A DNA stretch of 64,000 nucleotides from Bacillus sp. 03113 (GTDB lineage: Bacteria > Bacillota > Bacilli > Bacillales > Cytobacillaceae): contig NZ_VATK01000006.1 of assembly GCF_006546985.1 (NCBI RefSeq), positions 163,438 to 227,437 on the forward strand. Direction: 5' to 3'. Below the pieces are notes generated by a model that saw nothing but the letters and a program-made list of their open reading frames with translations, was not told the origin of the DNA and did not search any database. The translations under genes and the position numbers were made by a program. Below, one piece after another: positions 58,766 through 64,000 of the stretch (its first letter is position 1; each line of letters opens with the position of its first letter).

Positions 58766-60478
58766 TCAATCCTCTAAGGTTGACAAATCCCCTGTCGGCA
58801 AGTCAAGCTCCCACGCTTTTAATACTCTCCTCATAATTTTTCCACTCCGAGTTTTAGGGAGTTTATCACGGAATTCTATTTCTCTTGGCGCAGCATGCGC
58901 AGCGAGCCCATTTTTTACAAATTCCCTAATCTTTAACTTGAGCTCTTCTGTCGCTTCATAACCATCTCGAAGCGCTACAAACGCTTTAATAATCTCTCCT
59001 CTGACAGGGTCAGGCTTCCCAATGACACCTGCTTCAGCTACCGCTGGATGCTCAATCAGCTTGCTTTCAACTTCAAATGGCCCGACCCTCTCACCAGCTG
59101 TCATAATAACATCATCAATTCGGCCTTGAAACCAAAAGTACCCATCTTCATCCATATAGGCTGAATCCCCTGATATATACCAATCCCCAGGCATAAAGTA
59201 AGAATCATATTTTTGCTTATTATTCCAAATGCTATTCATCATTGAGGGCCAGCCCTTTTTTATCGCTAAATTCCCCATGCGAAAAGGGGGAAGCTCTTGA
59301 CCTTGATCATTAATAATAGCTGCTTGAATTCCGGGTAACGGCTTACCCATCGAACCAGGTCTTATTTCCATGCATGGGTAATTACAAATCAATTGACCGC
59401 CTGTCTCCGTCATCCACCAAGTATCATGTATTCTTAACTGAAATACTTTATAGCCCCACTTTATCACCTCAGGGTTAAGAGGCTCTCCTACACTTAAAAT
59501 GTGCCGTAGACTCGACAGATCAAACTGCTTAACAATTTCGTCGCCTGCTCCCATTAGCATTCTAAAGGCTGTAGGCGCACTGTACCAAACCGTCACACCG
59601 TATTCTTCAATCATTTTATACCACGTCTCAGGATTAAACCTTCCCCCAACAATTACGTTCGTTGTTCCTGTTAGCCATGGACCAAATATTCCATAGGACG
59701 TACCTGTTACCCACCCTGGATCAGCTGTGCACCAATAAACATCTTCCTCTTTTAAATCAAGTACCCATTTAGCTGATTGAAAATGCTGGATCATTGCTTG
59801 ATGAACATGTAATACTCCTTTTGGCTTTCCTGTTGACCCTGATGTATAATGTAGGATTAATCCATCCGTTTTTTCCACCCATTCTAGTTCTAGTTTTGAA
59901 CTAGCAACCTCCATTTTCTTATTAAAGTCGATATAAGGGCTTTGAATATTTTCACCTATCAGCATAATATGTTCAATAGAAGGAAGATCTTGAATTGGGA
60001 CTCGCTTTAGCAAGTCGGGCGTGGTGATTAATACCTTTGCTTGGCTGTCTGCTAATCGATCGCGAACAGCTCCCTCCATAAAGGCTTCAAACAATGGACC
60101 TACAATCGCACCTATTTTAATCGCACCTAAAAAAGCAAAATAAAGCTCTGGTGTCCGGGGCATAAAAATAAATACCCTGTCTCCCTTTACTATCCCTCCG
60201 TCATGTTTTAATACATTTCCAGCTTTATTAGATTGTTCTTTCATTTCTTTAAATGTATATTTTTCATTTCTTATTCCATCTCGATAATAGAGAGCTATTT
60301 TGTTTTTTCGAAAGGTTTGTGCATGACGATCAATTGCCTCATATGCCATATTTACGCGACCTGTTTCAAACCATGAAAATTCTTTTTGAACTTCATCCCA
60401 ATGAAATGTTTTCAAAGCATCTTCATAATTTTGCAAGTTATATTCCCCTTCAATAACTGGTAACGCTTTCAATTGCAT
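58766..60478 (-). CDS. acsA: Acetyl-CoA synthetase AcsA
   Basis: AMP-forming ligase that activates acetate to acetyl-CoA. It has 570 residues. Motifs: LHYTSGSTGKPKGVLHVH (P-loop), DTWWMTETGGQLI, GRIDDVIMTAGERVGPFEVE (hinge) and PKTRSGKIMRRVLKAW with Lys547, the residue acetylated by AcuA in B. subtilis (Lys549). It is transcribed away from acuA-acuC, so enzyme, acetylase and deacetylase genes are linked. Confidence 0.95.
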   Translation of the reverse strand: MQLKALPVIEGEYNLQNYEDALKTFHWDEVQKEFSWFETGRVNMAYEAIDRHAQTFRKNKIALYYRDGIRNEKYTFKEMKEQSNKAGNVLKHDGGIVKGDRVFIFMPRTPELYFAFLGAIKIGAIVGPLFEAFMEGAVRDRLADSQAKVLITTPDLLKRVPIQDLPSIEHIMLIGENIQSPYIDFNKKMEVASSKLELEWVEKTDGLILHYTSGSTGKPKGVLHVHQAMIQHFQSAKWVLDLKEEDVYWCTADPGWVTGTSYGIFGPWLTGTTNVIVGGRFNPETWYKMIEEYGVTVWYSAPTAFRMLMGAGDEIVKQFDLSSLRHILSVGEPLNPEVIKWGYKVFQLRIHDTWWMTETGGQLICNYPCMEIRPGSMGKPLPGIQAAIINDQGQELPPFRMGNLAIKKGWPSMMNSIWNNKQKYDSYFMPGDWYISGDSAYMDEDGYFWFQGRIDDVIMTAGERVGPFEVESKLIEHPAVAEAGVIGKPDPVRGEIIKAFVALRDGYEATEELKLKIREFVKNGLAAHAAPREIEFRDKLPKTRSGKIMRRVLKAWELDLPTGDLSTLED

Positions 60479-60590
60479 CGAACATAACCCCCTTTATTCC
60501 AAACTATTACCATTATAGATGAAAATAACGATTTTCTCAATTTTTTAAATTGTAGGACGAATGAAGAGGAAAGCAATGGGTTGCAGAAAT

Positions 60591-60604
60591 TGAAAGCGCT
60601 ATAA
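60591..60604. promoter_or_regulatory. Candidate cre (CcpA site) between acsA and acuA
   Basis: TGAAAGCGCTATAA is close to the cre consensus, with only the 3' end weak. It lies 73 bases before the acuA start in the divergent gap. CcpA represses acsA and acu in B. subtilis, and ccpA itself is 2 kb away. Confidence 0.6.
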
Positions 60605-60663
60605 TTATCTTCATATCATGTATAATAGAATTAGTTTCCATGTTCGAAAGAGGTGATAAGCCT

Positions 60664-61296
60664 ATGTATCATCAGAAAAGATATTATCGTAAAGAACTAT
60701 TCATGACTGAAGGACTTTTAATAATTGAAGGACCTATTTCTTCCAATTCACTATTAGAATTTGCTTTTCATGAAGATTTAACCTCTTTTCGCCCTTCAGT
60801 ACAGCAGCATAAAGCATTAATTGAAATTGCTGAACTACCAGAGGGGAGAATTATCATTGCCCGAGAAAATAATACGATCATCGGATATGTTACTTTCTTA
60901 TATCCAGATCCATTAGAGAGATGGTCAGATGGTCAGATTGAACAGCTTATTGAGCTAGGTGCAATCGAAGTCATTTCTAAATATCGCGGTTGCGGCGTTG
61001 GGAAAAATCTTTTAACACTATCCATGATGGATGACGCAATAGAAGACTATATTATTATTACTACAGAATATTATTGGCATTGGGATTTAAAGGGAAGCGG
61101 ATTAAATGTATGGGAATACCGAAAAATGATGGAGAAGATGATGAATGCAGGAGGGCTGCAATGGTATGCAACAGATGACCCTGAAATCTGTTCACATCCT
61201 GCAAATTGTTTAATGGCAAGAATCGGAAACCGAGTTGAACAAACAACGATTGAAAAATTTGATCATTTGCGATTTGCAAACCGCTTTTTATATTAA
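60664..61296 (+). CDS. acuA: Protein acetyltransferase AcuA
   Basis: GNAT-family enzyme that inactivates AcsA by acetylating its C-terminal lysine. The start is ATG 60664 (AGAGGTGATAAGCCT before it), giving 210 residues, the B. subtilis length. The GNAT core shows GYVTFLYPDPLERW and the acetyl-CoA loop YRGCGVGKNLLTLSMM; the family block TTEYYWHWDLKGSG and HPANCLMARIGNRV are very conserved. An upstream in-frame ATG at 60640 is less likely. Confidence 0.95.
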   Translation: MYHQKRYYRKELFMTEGLLIIEGPISSNSLLEFAFHEDLTSFRPSVQQHKALIEIAELPEGRIIIARENNTIIGYVTFLYPDPLERWSDGQIEQLIELGAIEVISKYRGCGVGKNLLTLSMMDDAIEDYIIITTEYYWHWDLKGSGLNVWEYRKMMEKMMNAGGLQWYATDDPEICSHPANCLMARIGNRVEQTTIEKFDHLRFANRFLY

Positions 61297-61312
61297 TAAA
61301 AAGGAGAACATC

Positions 61313-62470
61313 ATGAAAAATGATTCTATTTTTATTTATTCAGAAGAACTATTAAGCTATAAATTTCATCCCCATCATCCTTTTAATCAGCTTCGTATTA
61401 AAATAACATACGATTTATTAATGAAAATGAACGTTCTACAAAATCATCAAATTATTGCACCAAGAAAGGCTTCAGATACTGAGCTTCAATTATTTCTAGA
61501 TCCAGGCTACATACATGCTGTAAAACTAGCTAGTCATGGAGAATTATCAAAAGAGCAATGTGAAAACTATGGATTAGGGACAGAAGATACTCCGATATTT
61601 TCTTACATGCATGAAGCTAGCTCTCTTTTAGTAGGAGGAACACTAACAGCTGTTGACTATGTTATGTCTGGTCAAGCACTCCATTCCCTCCATTTAGGTG
61701 GCGGGTTGCATCATGGTTTTAATGGCAAAGCAGCGGGTTTTTGCATTTATAACGACAGCGCCATTGCATTAAAATACTTACTAGAAAAATATCGTGTAAG
61801 AGTTTTATACGTTGATACGGATGCGCACCATGGAGATGGGGTTCAGTGGGCATTTTATGATGATCCAAATGTTTGCACGCTCTCTATACACGAAACAGGC
61901 CGCTATCTTTTCCCAGGAACAGGAAATGTAAATGAAAGAGGAGAAGGAGCAGGCTATGGATATACGTTTAATATCCCATTGGATGCTTATACGGAAGATG
62001 AATCTTTTTTATACACTTACCAAACCGCACTTGAAGAAATAGCGGCATTCTTTAAACCAGATGTTATTTTTTCTGTAAACGGTGTAGATGCTCACTTCCT
62101 TGATCCATTAACCCACCTATCAACCACCGTGCGATTGTTTCGTGAAATTCCAAAAATTGCGCATCAAATTGCTCATCAATATTGCAATGGAAGGTGGATT
62201 GCTGTTGGTGGCGGAGGATACGATATATGGAGGGTGGTACCGAGAGCTTGGTCTTATATATGGATGGAGATGATCGAGCTTGATCCTATTCCGAAAACGC
62301 TTCCTAAAGAATGGATTCATAATTGGAGGAATCACACTACTGTTCCTCTCCCTCAAGAATGGGACGATCAAAAGCATTTAATTCCACTTATCCCTAGAAA
62401 AGAAGAAATCACTCAAAAAAACATGATGACTCTAAATCAAACACTCTACTCTATACGAAATAATTCTTAA
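61313..62470 (+). CDS. acuC: Histone-deacetylase-like AcsA deacetylase AcuC
   Basis: Zinc-dependent class I deacetylase homologue that reactivates AcsA. The 385 residues contain LGGGLHHGFNGKAAGFCIYN (active-site His pair), VDTDAHHGDGVQWAFYDDP (zinc ligands) and GGGGYDIWRVVPRAW (catalytic Tyr). The ATG at 61313 follows AAAAAGGAGAACATC; the frame open to 61235 overlaps acuA and is not used. The gene begins 16 bases after acuA; acuB is not between them. Confidence 0.95.
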   Translation: MKNDSIFIYSEELLSYKFHPHHPFNQLRIKITYDLLMKMNVLQNHQIIAPRKASDTELQLFLDPGYIHAVKLASHGELSKEQCENYGLGTEDTPIFSYMHEASSLLVGGTLTAVDYVMSGQALHSLHLGGGLHHGFNGKAAGFCIYNDSAIALKYLLEKYRVRVLYVDTDAHHGDGVQWAFYDDPNVCTLSIHETGRYLFPGTGNVNERGEGAGYGYTFNIPLDAYTEDESFLYTYQTALEEIAAFFKPDVIFSVNGVDAHFLDPLTHLSTTVRLFREIPKIAHQIAHQYCNGRWIAVGGGGYDIWRVVPRAWSYIWMEMIELDPIPKTLPKEWIHNWRNHTTVPLPQEWDDQKHLIPLIPRKEEITQKNMMTLNQTLYSIRNNS

Positions 62471-62483
62471 TAGAGAAATCCAA

Positions 62484-62565
62484 ATAGTGACAGACCCTTT
62501 GCAAGATTTTTGGTTCGGTTTTATTATCCAAACATCTAATATCTCTTACAAGGGGCCTGTCACTA
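62484..62565. repeat. Long inverted repeat between acuC and ccpA
   Basis: The arms ATAGTGACAGACCCTTTGCA and CTTACAAGGGGCCTGTCACT + AT pair over about 20 bases with few mismatches and enclose about 40 bases. No T-run follows either arm, so it is not a standard terminator. It might mark transcript ends of the two convergent genes or be a small palindromic repeat element. Confidence 0.6.
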
Positions 62566-62595
62566 TGTATGAAAACAATCTCAATTTTTATACTG

Positions 62596-63591
62596 TTAAT
62601 TAGTAGAGCTTCTTGCCTCAATACGATGAGGAAGAACGACAATATGATCTTCTACCTTCTCTTTATTCATATATTTTGTTAATAAACGCATCGCAACAGC
62701 CCCAATATCGTATAATGGCTGAATGACCGTCGTTAACTGCGGACGAACCATCAATGCTAGCTTTGTATTATCAGAAGTAACAATTTCAAGATCTTTTGGA
62801 ATACTAAATCCTTTATCCTGAGCCGCGTGAACAACCCCTAAAGCCATTTCATCAGATCCAACAAAAATTGCTGTAGCTTTTTGTTTATCTTCTAAAAGCT
62901 TCTCAAAGGACTCCATACCTGAATCATATGTATAGTCACCCTCAACCACTTTTTCCTCTTTAAAATCAATTCCAGCGTGTTCTAAAGCTAATTTATAGCC
63001 TGAAAGCTTCGCAGCATTAATTGGTTCATATAAAGGACCAATTACTATGGCTATTTCCTTATGCCCCTTCTCGATAAATGATGTAACCACATCATAGGTT
63101 GCTTTCTCATAGTCAATATTTACGGAAGAGATTTTTTGTGATTCCTCAACGGATGCAGCTAATACGATAGGAACAGGAGATTTTTCAAATTCTTCTACAT
63201 GCTCTGCTGTAATATTTCCACCCATAAATACAATCCCATCTACTTGCTTGCCAAGCATTGTATTTAATAAATGGAGCTCTTTATCACGATTTTGGTCAGA
63301 GTTGCTTAAAATAATATTATACTTGTACATGGTAGCAATGTCTTCGATTCCTCTTGCTAGTTCCGCATAAAAGGTACTAGAAATATCAGGAATGATAACA
63401 CCGACAGTTGTTGTTTTTTTACTTGCCAACCCTCTTGCTACTGCGTTCGGACGATAGCCAAGCCTATCAATTACCTCGAGAACTTTTTTTCGTGTCGAAG
63501 GTTTTACATTCGGATTTCCATTCACTACGCGAGATACAGTAGCCATCGATACATTCGCTTCTCTCGCTACATCATATATCGTTATATTCAC
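62596..63591 (-). CDS. ccpA: Catabolite control protein CcpA
   Basis: LacI-family master regulator of carbon catabolite control, binding cre sites with HPr-Ser46-P as co-repressor. It has 331 residues with the N-terminal helix-turn-helix and hinge ([20 protein letters not shown] ... [15 protein letters not shown]), and a periplasmic-binding-protein-like core ([36 protein letters not shown]). The GTG start has AAAGGAG upstream. Target genes in this window probably include acsA, acuA and ackA. Confidence 0.97.
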   Translation of the reverse strand: MNITIYDVAREANVSMATVSRVVNGNPNVKPSTRKKVLEVIDRLGYRPNAVARGLASKKTTTVGVIIPDISSTFYAELARGIEDIATMYKYNIILSNSDQNRDKELHLLNTMLGKQVDGIVFMGGNITAEHVEEFEKSPVPIVLAASVEESQKISSVNIDYEKATYDVVTSFIEKGHKEIAIVIGPLYEPINAAKLSGYKLALEHAGIDFKEEKVVEGDYTYDSGMESFEKLLEDKQKATAIFVGSDEMALGVVHAAQDKGFSIPKDLEIVTSDNTKLALMVRPQLTTVIQPLYDIGAVAMRLLTKYMNKEKVEDHIVVLPHRIEARSSTN

Positions 63592-63831
63592 GATTATTCC
63601 ACTCCTTTAACATTCACAGTTCTTTCTATTTATTTTACTGCAAGTAGCCTTAACCTAATCATTTAATAATGTATGAATATAGCTAAACTTGTCTAATTAT
63701 GTATTTAATCATACGACAACGTGACAAATGCCGCAATCTCAAGCTTTCATTTTTTTTCAAAAATTATTAGATTTTTAAAGAATCTGTCTATAAATTGGTT
63801 AATTTGTCAATTTATCTTATATTTTATTATA

Positions 63832-63922
63832 AGGCTCTGTTAAATTTCAGTGTTTATTTATAATCGTCAGGAAATTCACTCGCTTTCCGCGGACGAACTG
63901 GCAAGCCTCCTCGCTCGTACCC
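63832..63922. mobile_element. Truncated MITE-like element, type A
   Basis: It begins AGGCTCTGTTAAATTT and contains CGCTTTCCGCGGACGAACTG, GCAAGCCTCCTCGCTCGTAC, the reverse complement of the right half of the element at 11082. The match stops sharply near 63922; the other terminal repeat is absent in the window. Confidence 0.7.
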
Positions 63923-64000
63923 CGAGGCCACTGAAAAAGTCCAATTTTTTATTAGGCAGTTGAAAGTTTGATTTAATCGAACTTTCAACTGCCTTTTTGT
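63923..64000 (+). other. Unrelated sequence with strong terminator hairpin at the window edge
   Basis: It follows directly on the truncated element. It starts CCGAGGCCACTGAAAAAGTC and contains a 15-bp perfect stem AGGCAGTTGAAAGTT / AACTTTCAACTGCCT followed by T. It may be the end of an insertion sequence that continues outside the window, but no transposase is visible. Confidence 0.4.

Overview
This window is an AT-rich chromosomal segment of an endospore-forming member of the Bacillaceae (Bacillus sensu lato). The evidence is the low GC content, strong AGGAGG-type ribosome binding sites with frequent GTG and TTG starts, sporulation genes (ytrH, ytrI, ytfJ, an alpha/beta-type SASP), a T-box leader, an S4-type rpsD leader, and a gene order that closely follows the polA-phoRP-mdh-icd-citZ ... 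acsA-acuA-acuC-ccpA region of Bacillus subtilis. Most genes lie on the minus strand. The species cannot be fixed from the sequence alone.

Layout. Positions 1-6631 hold the 5' part of polA, an hflK-hflC pair and phoP-phoR. Positions 6858-10718 are the TCA block mdh-icd-citZ. Positions 11501-20475 carry ytwI, ytvI, fxsA and central carbon and lipid genes (pykA, pfkA, accA, accD, malic enzyme). Positions 20707-28337 hold dnaE, the sporulation pair ytrH-ytrI, nrnA, ytoI and a ytpI-like gene. Positions 28498-33073 hold an M24 peptidase, a new 51-residue ORF, a universal stress protein and argG-argH behind two ARG boxes. Positions 33298-38102 hold moaB, an EcsC-family gene, ackA, ytxK and tpx. Positions 38474-49677 hold ytfJ, ytfI, yteJ, sppA, a YtcJ-like amidohydrolase, mbcS, the SASP gene, thiI-nifZ and ezrA. 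Positions 49946-55240 hold hisJ, a diguanylate cyclase, rpsD with its leader and tyrS with its T-box. Positions 55781-63591 hold a class A penicillin-binding protein and the acetate-utilisation locus acsA / acuA-acuC next to ccpA.

How it fits together. Glycolysis (pfkA, pykA), overflow and acetate metabolism (ackA, acsA, acuA, acuC), the TCA branch (citZ, icd, mdh, malic enzyme) and their global regulator CcpA are clustered. AcsA keeps the C-terminal lysine that AcuA acetylates and AcuC deacetylates, and a cre-like site lies between acsA and acuA. The acuB gene, which lies between acuA and acuC in B. subtilis, is missing here.

The least ordinary content is non-coding. There are (1) MITE-like elements with shared 13-bp ends of the type AGGCTNTGTTAAA, of two internal types; two have exact and one near-exact 6-bp target duplications, and a fourth copy is cut off by an unrelated sequence at the right edge. 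There is also (2) a second family of composite, stem-rich repeats placed directly after stop codons, whose stem shows compensatory base changes between copies. I found no defence island, prophage, CRISPR array or secondary-metabolite cluster, and no tRNA or rRNA gene. I cannot point to a new protein-coding system; the repeat families are the strongest candidates for something not yet described.
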